Assembly: GCF_040327995.1 (NCBI RefSeq)
Contig: NZ_JBEPIJ010000003.1
Location: forward strand, 197,643 to 261,642
Length of the DNA stretch: 64,000 bases
From: Solimonas thermocellulolyticum
GTDB taxonomy: Bacteria; Pseudomonadota; Gammaproteobacteria; Nevskiales; Nevskiaceae
Direction of reading: 5' to 3'
Positions 42,705 through 52,535 of the stretch are shown here, one piece after another. The notes below the pieces were generated by a model, which saw only the letters and a program-made list of their open reading frames with translations, was not told the origin of the DNA and ran no database searches. The first letter of the stretch is position 1; each line of letters begins with the position of its first letter. Both the position numbers and the translations under genes were made by a program.

Positions 42705-43538
42705 ATGACCCCCTCTGCGACCATCGACGAATACGCCTGGGCGCGACGCGCCGAGATCGAACGCTGGCTCGCGGCGCCGCCGGACTGGGGCACGCGGCTG
42801 ATGTCGCGGCCGGGCCAGTTCGCGGCGAAGACCGCGCAGCGCCTGGTGCCGGTGGAGGTGTTGCGCGCCAGCCTGCGCGCGCTCGACCGCGCCGCCGGAC
42901 GCTTCTCCGGGCCGCGCGACATCCTGCAATGGGCCGGCGTCGATCGTCTCGACCAGATCGCCGATCTGGGCCTGCCGCGCTGCGATGCGCTGGCGCTGCG
43001 TGTCGAACGGCGCGCGATGATGCTCGGCGGCGGCAGTGGCGCGGCCTTCGGCGTCGGCGGTGCCGCCGGCATGGTCGCCGACGTGCCGGCGCTGCTGACG
43101 CTAGCGCTACGCACGATCCACCGCAGCGCCTACTGCTACGGCGAGGACTGGCAGGCCGAGGGCGGTTTGTCGATCGGCGTGTTCGCGCTGGCCTCGGCCA
43201 ACAGCTTCGACGAGAAGCAGCAGGCCTGGGAGGCACTGCGGCGCGACGTGCCGCTGCTCGATGCCGCCTGGCGCGACGGCGTGGAGCGCGTCGCCGAGCG
43301 TGAGCTGGCCAAGGACGCGGCGCAATTCAGCCTCAAGACCCTGGCCGGTCGCATCGGCCTGCATCTGGGCACGCGCAAGGCATCGGGCGTGGCGCCGGTG
43401 ATCGGCGCGCTGATCGGCGGCGCGGTCAATGCCGGGTACATCCGCGACATCGCCCGCGTCGCCCGCTACGTGCTGCAGGACCGCTGGATACGACGGCGGC
43501 TGCCGCAACTCGAAGACGAGGTCGAGCGCACGCGCTGA
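42705..43538 (+). CDS. EcsC family protein
   Basis: The 277-residue protein has a glycine-rich hydrophobic core (GGGSGAAFGVGGAAGMVADV, then PALLTLALRTIHRSAYCYG), a second glycine-rich hydrophobic segment (GVAPVIGALIGGAVNAGYIR) and a C-terminal basic helix. This pattern matches the EcsC family, first seen beside an ABC exporter in Bacillus; function is unknown and membrane association is likely. It stands alone here, with NDH-2 following after a 67-base gap. Confidence 0.82.
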   Translation: MTPSATIDEYAWARRAEIERWLAAPPDWGTRLMSRPGQFAAKTAQRLVPVEVLRASLRALDRAAGRFSGPRDILQWAGVDRLDQIADLGLPRCDALALRVERRAMMLGGGSGAAFGVGGAAGMVADVPALLTLALRTIHRSAYCYGEDWQAEGGLSIGVFALASANSFDEKQQAWEALRRDVPLLDAAWRDGVERVAERELAKDAAQFSLKTLAGRIGLHLGTRKASGVAPVIGALIGGAVNAGYIRDIARVARYVLQDRWIRRRLPQLEDEVERTR

Positions 43539-43605
43539 GTGCGGAAGCGGTCCGGACTAACAGGCCGCTGTGATTGCGCCGCACGACGCCGGAACCTAGC
43601 ATTTT

Positions 43606-44976
43606 GTGCGCTGCAGCATCGCAGCGAGGCCACGGGATGCTCCGCATTTGGACGCGCAACACCACGTCGTCATCGTCGGTGGCGGCTTTGCCGGCCTGCA
43701 CGCGGCCCTCGAGCTCGGCCGCGCCGGTTGCCGCGTGACCCTGCTGGACAAGCGCAACTTCCACCTCTTCCAGCCGCTGCTGTACCAGGTCGCCACCGGC
43801 GCGATTCCGCCGGGCGACATCGCCATTCCGCACCGCGTGGTGCTGCGCCGGCGCCGCAACGTCACCTGCCTGACCTCGGCGGTCTTTGAGCTCGACCCGC
43901 ACGCGCGACGCATCCGTCACGAACACGGCACGCTGGACTACGACACGCTGATCGTCGCCACCGGCGTCAAGCACCACTACTTCGGTCGCGATTCGTGGTC
44001 GGCGTTCGCGCCGGGGCTCAAGACTGTCGAGCATGCGTTGGAGATCCGGCGCAAGCTGTTCCAGGCCTTCGAGCGTGCCGAGGCGACCGAGGATGCCGCC
44101 GAACGTGCGCGCTTACTGCGCTTCGTCATCGTCGGCGCCGGCCCGACCGGCGTCGAACTCGCCGGCGCGCTCGGCGAGCTGGCGCACAAAACCATGGTGC
44201 GCGACTTCCGCCGCATCGATCCGCGCAGCGCGCAGATCCTGCTGGTGGAAGGGGCCGACGAGGTCCTGCCGGTGTACGCACCCAGGCTGCGCGCGGCCGC
44301 GCGCCGGCACCTCGAAGAGCTTGGCGTGAGCGTGCGCACCGGTACCAAGGTCGAGGAGATCGGCCCGAACTTCGTGCGCATGCGCCGTGGCAACGCCGAG
44401 GCCGAGACCGTCGAGACCGCGACGGTACTTTGGGCCGCCGGGGTCAAGGCCTCGTATTTCGGCGAGATCCTGGCCGAGCGCACCGGCGTGCTGCTCGATC
44501 GCGGCGGCCGGGTCAAGGTCGAACCCGACTGCTCGCTGCCGGGGCACCCGGAAATCTTCGTCATCGGCGATCTGGCGCGCCTGGTCGATGCGCGCGGCCG
44601 CGAGGTGCCGGGCCTTGCGCCGGCGGCGATCCAGCAGGGCCGCTACGTGGCGGCCGTGATCCGCGCGCGTCTGCGCGGCAAGCCCGCGCCGCCCGCGTTC
44701 CGCTATCGCGATCTGGGCTCGATGGCGGTGATCGGCATGAACAAGGCGGTCGGCGATCTGCGCGTGATGCAGGTGACCGGCATCTTCGCGTGGTTCATCT
44801 GGGCCTTCGTGCACATCATGTCGCTGATCGACGCCGAGCAGCGCGTGCGTGTCTTCGTGCAGTGGGCGTGGAAGTACTTCACGCGCAAGGAGGGCGACCG
44901 CCTGATCACGGGCGCGCCGCCGAAGACGCGCGCACTGCGCCTCGACAGCCAGCGCAGAGCAACGGCCGACTCTTGA
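43606..44976 (+). CDS. ndh: Type II NADH dehydrogenase (NAD(P)/FAD-dependent oxidoreductase)
   Basis: The roughly 450-residue flavoprotein has two dinucleotide-binding motifs (VVIVGGGFAGLHAALEL for FAD and VIVGAGPTGVELAGAL for NADH), the quinone-site-like QPLLYQVATGAIPPGDIA, and FVIGDLARLVD. A C-terminal hydrophobic stretch (FAWFIWAFVHIMSLID) would attach it to the inner membrane, where it passes electrons from NADH to quinone without pumping protons. The start is uncertain: GTG at 43606 gives an extended N-terminus; a TTG at 43648, giving MDAQHHVVIVGGG, is equally likely. Confidence 0.87.
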   Translation: MRCSIAARPRDAPHLDAQHHVVIVGGGFAGLHAALELGRAGCRVTLLDKRNFHLFQPLLYQVATGAIPPGDIAIPHRVVLRRRRNVTCLTSAVFELDPHARRIRHEHGTLDYDTLIVATGVKHHYFGRDSWSAFAPGLKTVEHALEIRRKLFQAFERAEATEDAAERARLLRFVIVGAGPTGVELAGALGELAHKTMVRDFRRIDPRSAQILLVEGADEVLPVYAPRLRAAARRHLEELGVSVRTGTKVEEIGPNFVRMRRGNAEAETVETATVLWAAGVKASYFGEILAERTGVLLDRGGRVKVEPDCSLPGHPEIFVIGDLARLVDARGREVPGLAPAAIQQGRYVAAVIRARLRGKPAPPAFRYRDLGSMAVIGMNKAVGDLRVMQVTGIFAWFIWAFVHIMSLIDAEQRVRVFVQWAWKYFTRKEGDRLITGAPPKTRALRLDSQRRATADS

Positions 44977-45045
44977 GCGCCGTCATCTCTTGTCCACCGG
45001 CCTGTCATAGACTCGAAGAATGTTGATGACGACCGGGGGTCGAGC

Positions 45046-47148
45046 ATGACCAAGGAGCCGCCGGAGCTGCCGGATCTCGCCGAGCTGGGCTTTGCGCCCG
45101 CCGATCTGTTTCTGAACCGCGAGCTGAGCCTGCTCGAATTCAACCGGCGCGTGCTCGAACAGGCCCTCGACGAGTCGGTGCCGCTGCTCGAACGGCTCAA
45201 GTTCCTGTGTATTGCCAGCGCCAATCTCGACGAGTTCTTCGAGATCCGCGTCGCCGGTTTGCAGCAGATGGCCGAGCTCAATCCGCTGCAGCGCGGCGCC
45301 GACGGCATGACGCCGGCGGAGACGCTGGCGGCGATTAGCCGGCGCGCGCACGAGCTGGTCGATGCGCAGTACCGGATCTTCAACGAGGTCATCATCCCGG
45401 CGCTGGAGCGCGAACGCATCCGCTTTCTGCGCCGCTCGGAATGGACGCCGGAGCAGGACGCCTGGCTGAAGAACTACTTCCACAACGAGCTCATGCCAGT
45501 GCTCTCGCCGATCGGGCTCGACCCGGCGCATCCGTTCCCGCGCATCCTCAACAAGTCGCTGAACTTCATCGTTCAGCTTTCGGGCAAGGACGCCTTCGGC
45601 CGCAACACCGGTTTTGCGATCGTACAGGCGCCGCGTGCGCTGCCGCGGCTGATCCAGATTCCGTCCGAGGTGCCGGGCACCGGGCCGCACGACTTCGTGT
45701 TCCTGTCGAGCGTGATCCACGCCTATGTCGACGACTTGTTCCCGGGCATGGAGGCGACCGGCAGCTATCAGTTCCGCCTGACCCGCAACTCCGATCTTTT
45801 GGTCGACGAGGAGGAGGTCAAGGATCTGATGGAGGCGCTCGAAGGCGAGCTGTCGCAGCGACAGTGGGGCGACATCGTGCGCCTGGAGGTCGCGCACAAC
45901 TGTCCCGAGCACCTGTGGCAGTACCTGATGGACGTGGCCCAGCTGCAGCCGGCCGACGTCTACCAGGTCAACGGCCCGGTGAACCTGCACCGGCTGATGG
46001 CGATCCCGGACCTGATCGACCGACCCGAACTCAAGTACCCGCCGCACACACCGCGCATTCCCAAGGCGCTCGCGGGGCCGGACCTGTTCGCCGCGATCCG
46101 CGAACGCGATCAACTATTGCATCATCCCTATGAATCCTTCATGCCGGTCGTGGAGTTCCTGCGCGCGGCGGCGCGTGATCCCAAGGTGCTGGCGATCAAG
46201 CAGACGCTGTACCGCACCGGCGACAAGTCCGCGGTCGCCGAGGCGCTGATCGAGGCGGCGCGCAACGGCAAGGAGGTCACCGTCGTCGTCGAGCTGCGCG
46301 CGCGCTTTGACGAGGAAGCCAACATTGATCTCGCCGAGCAGTTGCAGGAGGTCGGTGCGCACGTGGTCTACGGCGTCGTCGGCTACAAGACACACGCGAA
46401 GATGTGCCTGGTCGTGCGCCGCGAGGAGGCGACCACGGTCGGCGGCTCGACGCTGCGCCATTACGCCCATCTGGGTACCGGCAATTACCATCCGCGCACC
46501 GCGCGCATCTACACCGACTACGGCCTGTTCACCGCCGATCCGCAGATCTGCAAGGACGTGCATGCGGTGTTCCTGCAGCTCACCAGCCTCGGCAAGGTGA
46601 CCAAGCTGCATCGCCTGCTGCAGTCGCCATTCACGCTGGCCAAGCAGTTGCAGGCCAAGATCGAGCGCGAGATCGCGCATGCCGTCGCGGGCAAGCCGGC
46701 GCGCATCATCGCCAAGATGAACGCGCTGGTGGAACCGGAGACGATACTCGCGCTGTATCGCGCCTCGCGCGCGGGGGTGAAGATCGATCTGATCGTGCGC
46801 GGCATGTGCTCGCTGCGGCCCGGCGTGAAGAACCTGTCCGAGAACATCCACGTGCGTTCGATCATCGGCCGCTTTCTCGAACATCACCGCTGTTACTGGT
46901 TCGCCAACGCCGGCGACGCCGAGCTGTACCTGTCGAGCGCGGACTGGATGGAGCGCAATCTGTTCCGCCGCGTCGAGGTCGCGTTCCCGGTGCTCGACAA
47001 AAAGCTGCGCGAGCGCGTGCTCGAACATCTGCACGCCTATCTCGCCGACACCGCGCAGAGCTGGGTGCTGCAGCCCGACGGCAGCTACCAGCGGCCGTCG
47101 GCGGATGGCAGCAAGGGTGTGCAGTTGCGCTTCATGGAAGAAAGCTGA
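45046..47148 (+). CDS. ppk1: Polyphosphate kinase 1
   Basis: The 700-residue enzyme makes polyphosphate from ATP. It has FLNRELSLLEFNRRVL at the N-terminus, the catalytic histidine in YKTHAKMCLVVRRE, the FDEEANIDLAEQL segment and the second conserved histidine in FLEHHRCYWF. Length is normal. It ends exactly where the convergent ppx gene ends, with no base between, rather than forming the common ppk-ppx operon. Confidence 0.97.
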   Translation: MTKEPPELPDLAELGFAPADLFLNRELSLLEFNRRVLEQALDESVPLLERLKFLCIASANLDEFFEIRVAGLQQMAELNPLQRGADGMTPAETLAAISRRAHELVDAQYRIFNEVIIPALERERIRFLRRSEWTPEQDAWLKNYFHNELMPVLSPIGLDPAHPFPRILNKSLNFIVQLSGKDAFGRNTGFAIVQAPRALPRLIQIPSEVPGTGPHDFVFLSSVIHAYVDDLFPGMEATGSYQFRLTRNSDLLVDEEEVKDLMEALEGELSQRQWGDIVRLEVAHNCPEHLWQYLMDVAQLQPADVYQVNGPVNLHRLMAIPDLIDRPELKYPPHTPRIPKALAGPDLFAAIRERDQLLHHPYESFMPVVEFLRAAARDPKVLAIKQTLYRTGDKSAVAEALIEAARNGKEVTVVVELRARFDEEANIDLAEQLQEVGAHVVYGVVGYKTHAKMCLVVRREEATTVGGSTLRHYAHLGTGNYHPRTARIYTDYGLFTADPQICKDVHAVFLQLTSLGKVTKLHRLLQSPFTLAKQLQAKIEREIAHAVAGKPARIIAKMNALVEPETILALYRASRAGVKIDLIVRGMCSLRPGVKNLSENIHVRSIIGRFLEHHRCYWFANAGDAELYLSSADWMERNLFRRVEVAFPVLDKKLRERVLEHLHAYLADTAQSWVLQPDGSYQRPSADGSKGVQLRFMEES

Positions 47149-48669
47149 TCAGCCGTTGAGTTTGAGCCGCAGTTGGGCAGCGGCCAGCACCTCTGCTTCG
47201 CGTTCGAGATCGGCGCGCGTCAGCGGGTGCGACTCCAGCCAGTTTTTCTGCGTGAACGCGAGCTCGTAGCCGCGCCGGTTCGCGGTCACGCGCACCGGCG
47301 GCTTGAGGCCCGGCGTGCGCGAACGGTGCAGCAGATAGGCCAGGCGTAGAATCAATGCCATGCGCTTGACCGGCTCCACCCAGATCGTCGGCAGCTCGTC
47401 GAGCACCTCCAGCGCGAAGCGGCCGCGATGCAGGCGCACCAAGGCCGCCAGCAGTTTCTGCTCGGTCTGCGAGAACCCGTGCAGGTCGCTGTTGCGCAGG
47501 ATGTAATGGCTGTGCTTGTGATAGCCGTTGTGAGTGATGGCCAGGCCGACTTCGTGCAGTTGCGCCGCCCACTGCAGGAAGTGGCGCGCGATGCGCACAT
47601 CGAGGGACCACGCGCGCGCGGTCTGGTCGAGGATCTTCAGCGCCGTGCGTGCCAGATCGCTCGCGTGGCGCACGTCCACGGCGTAGCGCGCCGCCATCGC
47701 CTTGACGGCATCGTCGCGCACGTCGTGGTTGGACAGGCGTCCGAGCAGGTCGTAGATCAGCCCTTCGCGCAGCGCGCGCTCCGAGGTTTCCATGGCCTCG
47801 ATGCCGAGCGTGTCGAAGACGCCGGCGAGCACCGCGAGCCCGCCGACGAACACCGGGCGGCGGTCCTCGCGCAGGTCGGTGAAGTCGATCTGGTCGATGT
47901 GCTTGCGTTCGAGCACCAGCTCTATGGTTTTCTCCAAGCCCTCGCGGGTGATGTGCTCACGGCTCCAGCCCCGACCCGTGATCACGCGCCAGATGCCGCG
48001 GATGGTGCCGCTCGAGCCGATGGCGACGTCCCAGCCGGCGCGGCGGTACGGGCGTTCCAGGAATTCCAGCTCGACGCGCGCGGCCAGGCGCGCGCGCTTG
48101 AAACGCGCCGGCGAAATCTCGCCGTCCTCGAAGAAGCGCATGGTGTGCACGACGCAGCCCAGCGATACCGATTCCATCAGCTCGGGCTGGCTGTGTCGGC
48201 CGATGATCAGCTCGGTGCTGCCGCCGCCGATGTCGACGACCAGCCGGCGCGCGTGGTCGGCGCTCATGCCATGGGTCACGCCGCCATAGACCAGGCGCGC
48301 CTCCTCGGTGCCGGAAATGATCTCGATCTCGTGCCCGAGCGCGGCCTCGGCGGCGGCGTGGAAGTCGCGACTGTTGCGCAGCTTGCGCATGGTGTTGGTG
48401 CCGACCGCGCGCACGCGCTCGGGTGGGATGCCGCGCAGGCGTTGGCCGAAACGCTGCAGGCAGGCCAGCGCGCGCAGCGCCACGTCCGGCTGCAGGCGTT
48501 TGTTCGCGTCCAGCCCGGATGCCAGCCGCACCGGCTCGCGCAGGCGGTCGATGACTTGGATGTCGCTGCCGTTGCTGCGCGCGACCATCAGGTGGAAGCT
48601 GTTCGAGCCCAGATCGACCGCGGCGATTTCCGGCGTCGCCTCCGCCGCGGGGCGGACGATCGCGCTCAT
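47149..48669 (-). CDS. ppx: Exopolyphosphatase (Ppx/GppA family)
   Basis: The 506-residue enzyme releases phosphate from polyphosphate ends. It has the ASKHA phosphate-1 motif IAAVDLGSNSFHLMVA, the second motif LVVDIGGGSTELIIG with catalytic glutamate in ISGTEEARLVYGG, and a C-terminal HD-like region (QLHEVGLAITHNGYHKHS). The ATG at 48669 was chosen; the longer frame adds an alanine-rich N-terminus. It is tail-to-tail with ppk1, so the pair is not co-transcribed. Confidence 0.93.
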   Translation of the reverse strand: MSAIVRPAAEATPEIAAVDLGSNSFHLMVARSNGSDIQVIDRLREPVRLASGLDANKRLQPDVALRALACLQRFGQRLRGIPPERVRAVGTNTMRKLRNSRDFHAAAEAALGHEIEIISGTEEARLVYGGVTHGMSADHARRLVVDIGGGSTELIIGRHSQPELMESVSLGCVVHTMRFFEDGEISPARFKRARLAARVELEFLERPYRRAGWDVAIGSSGTIRGIWRVITGRGWSREHITREGLEKTIELVLERKHIDQIDFTDLREDRRPVFVGGLAVLAGVFDTLGIEAMETSERALREGLIYDLLGRLSNHDVRDDAVKAMAARYAVDVRHASDLARTALKILDQTARAWSLDVRIARHFLQWAAQLHEVGLAITHNGYHKHSHYILRNSDLHGFSQTEQKLLAALVRLHRGRFALEVLDELPTIWVEPVKRMALILRLAYLLHRSRTPGLKPPVRVTANRRGYELAFTQKNWLESHPLTRADLEREAEVLAAAQLRLKLNG

Positions 48670-48891
48670 GGCAGTCGCTTGGTTCGCTGGGCGCGCCGCG
48701 GCGGCGCGGCGCAAAGAGGCGGCAAGGGCAGTGGCATGAAGGCGCCGTGGACGAAAATGCGCAAAGCGCGAGGTTAACAGCTCGCGCCGAGTCGCTCACC
48801 CGCGTTGACCCAGGGGAGCAATTCCCGGAACATATCGCGCCTTTGATCGCCGGTTCGATCGAGGCCATCCGGATTTCCAGGAGTCCCAGAC

Positions 48892-49215
48892 ATGAAGTTT
48901 GCGCGTTGGGGCGCTCTTGCCCTTGCCGCTGCCCTGGCCGCGCCTGCGGCATTCGCGCAGGGCGATGCCGAAGCCGGCCGCGTCAAGGCCAGCACCTGCA
49001 TGGGCTGCCACGGCATTCCCAAGTACAACAACGCCTACCCGACCTACCGGGTGCCCAAGCTCGGCGGTCAGCCGTCGGCCTACCTCGAGGCCGCGCTCAA
49101 GGCCTACCGCAGCGGTGAGCGTCCGCACCCGACGATGCACGCGCAGGCCGCGAGTTTGTCCGACCAGGACATCGCCGACATCGCGGCGTTCCTGGCGTCG
49201 GCCCCTGCCCACTGA
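48892..49215 (+). CDS. Periplasmic c-type cytochrome, small (cytochrome c4/c553-like)
   Basis: The 107-residue protein has a signal peptide (MKFARWGALALAAALAAPAA, cut at FAQ) and a single heme site CMGCH, with a likely axial methionine in PHPTMHAQAASL. GGQPSAYLEAALKAYRSGER is the helix typical of c4-like domains. It would carry electrons in the periplasm. An AGGAGT site lies ahead of the ATG. A second cytochrome gene follows after 19 bases, so the pair is likely co-expressed. Confidence 0.9.
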   Translation: MKFARWGALALAAALAAPAAFAQGDAEAGRVKASTCMGCHGIPKYNNAYPTYRVPKLGGQPSAYLEAALKAYRSGERPHPTMHAQAASLSDQDIADIAAFLASAPAH

Positions 49216-49234
49216 GCTTTCCGAGATCTGCTCC

Positions 49235-49582
49235 ATGAAGCGCGTCACCGTCATCGCTCCCATCATCGCCTTGTTCGCCGCGCTGCCGCTGGCGGCCGCG
49301 GCCGCGGCTCCGGAAAAGGCTGCCGCATGTGCCGCTTGCCATGGCGAGGGCGGCGCCAAGCCGATCCTGCCCGAGTATCCGGTGCTCGCCGGCCAGTACG
49401 CGAGCTATCTCGAACACAGCCTGCGCGAGTACCGCTCCGGCGCACGCAAGAACGCGATCATGGCCGCACAGGCCGCGGCGCTGTCGGACGCCGACATCGA
49501 GGCGCTCTCGCGCTACTTCGCCAGCCAGCCGGGTCCGCTGTACACGCCGGGCATCGGCGCAAGCCACGCGCCGGCGCCGTAG
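49235..49582 (+). CDS. Second periplasmic c-type cytochrome
   Basis: The 115-residue protein has a signal peptide (MKRVTVIAPIIALFAALPLA), the heme site CAACH, the c4-type helix GQYASYLEHSLREYRSGARK and a likely axial methionine in NAIMAAQAAAL. It resembles the gene just upstream, so the two may have arisen by duplication and could together mimic a two-heme c4. A hairpin terminator follows about 20 bases after the stop. Confidence 0.9.
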   Translation: MKRVTVIAPIIALFAALPLAAAAAAPEKAAACAACHGEGGAKPILPEYPVLAGQYASYLEHSLREYRSGARKNAIMAAQAAALSDADIEALSRYFASQPGPLYTPGIGASHAPAP

Positions 49583-49600
49583 CGCCGCCCGTGTCGGGCC

Positions 49601-49630
49601 AAGGCACGCATCCGCGTGCCTTTGTCATTT
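49601..49630 (+). terminator. Rho-independent terminator after the cytochrome genes
   Basis: AAGGCACGC-ATCC-GCGTGCCTT forms a perfect nine-base stem with a four-base loop, followed by TTGTCATTT. It lies 19 bases after the second cytochrome stop and is well placed to end that transcript. Confidence 0.8.
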
Positions 49631-49725
49631 GTGGGCGCTGATGAACGCGAAGCGCCGCTATACTGCACGCCATGCCCGAGGGATGCGCTGGGGTCGGGCG
49701 CGGATACGAACAACCGGAGGACAAC

Positions 49726-50373
49726 ATGGCACGGGTTGGGAGAGCATTCAAAGGAGCGTTGCCGGGCCTTTTGGCCGGTGCATTGCTGACGGCGCCGCTC
49801 GCCTCACGGGCGGCCGACATGGCCTATCTCGACGTCTACTACATCGTCGATTCCACGCTGGAGTTCGATCTGGCGGCGGCGCCGTCGACGGTCGAGTCCG
49901 ACGACGGCGATGGCGCCGGCGTCAAACTCGCCGCAATGCTCGGCGAGAGCGTGTTCCTCGCGGCGGAGTACCAGTCCAGCGACAACGACTTCGCCAACGC
50001 CAGCGCGACCAACGAGACCTCGCGCATCGGCCTGGGTTACAAGACGCCGTGGCCGGTCTACGTGCTCGCCGAGTACGTCAACAACTCGCTCGAGGTCGAT
50101 CCGTCCGTGGCCAATGGCGTTTCCGGCGACGAAGACGGCTGGGCGGTGCATCTGGGGATCAAGGCGGACCTCGTCAAGTTCGTGACCCTGGATGCGCGCG
50201 TCGGTTACCTCGATGTCGGCGAGAGCGACGGCATCGAGTACATCGCCGGCCTGGGCTTCAACCTCGACCGCAACTTCGGCATCTTCGCCGACTACCGGGT
50301 CAGCGAGCTCGACAACGATCGTCGTGAGGCCAGTGTCGAGGAAGTCCGCGCGGGCCTGCGGTTCCGCTTCTGA
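49726..50373 (+). CDS. Small outer-membrane beta-barrel protein, YfaZ-like
   Basis: The 215-residue protein has a signal peptide (MARVGRAFKGALPGLLAGAL, cut near SRA-ADM) and alternating hydrophobic/polar strands: FLAAEYQSSDNDF, SRIGLGYKTPW, YVLAEYVNN and IFADYRVSEL. It ends in VRAGLRFRF with a terminal phenylalanine, as for outer-membrane barrels. The ATG at 49726 has CCGGAGG upstream. About eight to ten strands fit the length. It resembles YfaZ-type proteins; what it transports or binds is unknown. A strong terminator follows. Confidence 0.78.
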   Translation: MARVGRAFKGALPGLLAGALLTAPLASRAADMAYLDVYYIVDSTLEFDLAAAPSTVESDDGDGAGVKLAAMLGESVFLAAEYQSSDNDFANASATNETSRIGLGYKTPWPVYVLAEYVNNSLEVDPSVANGVSGDEDGWAVHLGIKADLVKFVTLDARVGYLDVGESDGIEYIAGLGFNLDRNFGIFADYRVSELDNDRREASVEEVRAGLRFRF

Positions 50374-50395
50374 TTCAGCGCGACGATGCAGCGAA

Positions 50396-50421
50396 AGACC
50401 CCGCCGCATGGCGGGGTTTTT
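50396..50421 (+). terminator. Rho-independent terminator after the outer-membrane protein gene
   Basis: CCCCGCC-GCAT-GGCGGGG is a perfect seven-base GC stem with a GCAT loop, followed by five T. It is 25 bases past the stop codon of the outer-membrane barrel gene. This is the clearest terminator in the window. Confidence 0.9.
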
Positions 50422-50493
50422 CGTGAAGGCGGATAAACTCAACCCCACACCGGAGCGGTCGCGCGCCGCGATGCGCGCCCGATCGGGCCCTGC

Positions 50494-50541
50494 CGGGGCT
50501 CAGCGCCCGTTTGCGAATGCCGCCGGGATTCGTGAGCCCCG
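50494..50541 (-). terminator. Nested hairpin just after rpoD, possible transcript end
   Basis: An outer stem CGGGGCTCA / TGAGCCCCG (50494-50502 with 50533-50541) encloses an inner stem CGAAT / ATTCG (50514-50518 with 50528-50532), which abuts the outer one. It starts about six bases after the rpoD stop on the minus strand. There is no T-run, so it may stabilise or end the operon mRNA without being a classical terminator. Confidence 0.4.
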
Positions 50542-50546
50542 TGTCC

Positions 50547-52451
<1,905 letters not shown>

Positions 52452-52535
52452 GCAAATCTCGTGTCGTCGCCGAATCGGTCTGGCGGTCCAAAGAACCCGT
52501 TATCATACCATCGATCGCCGATCGCGGGCCGCCGG

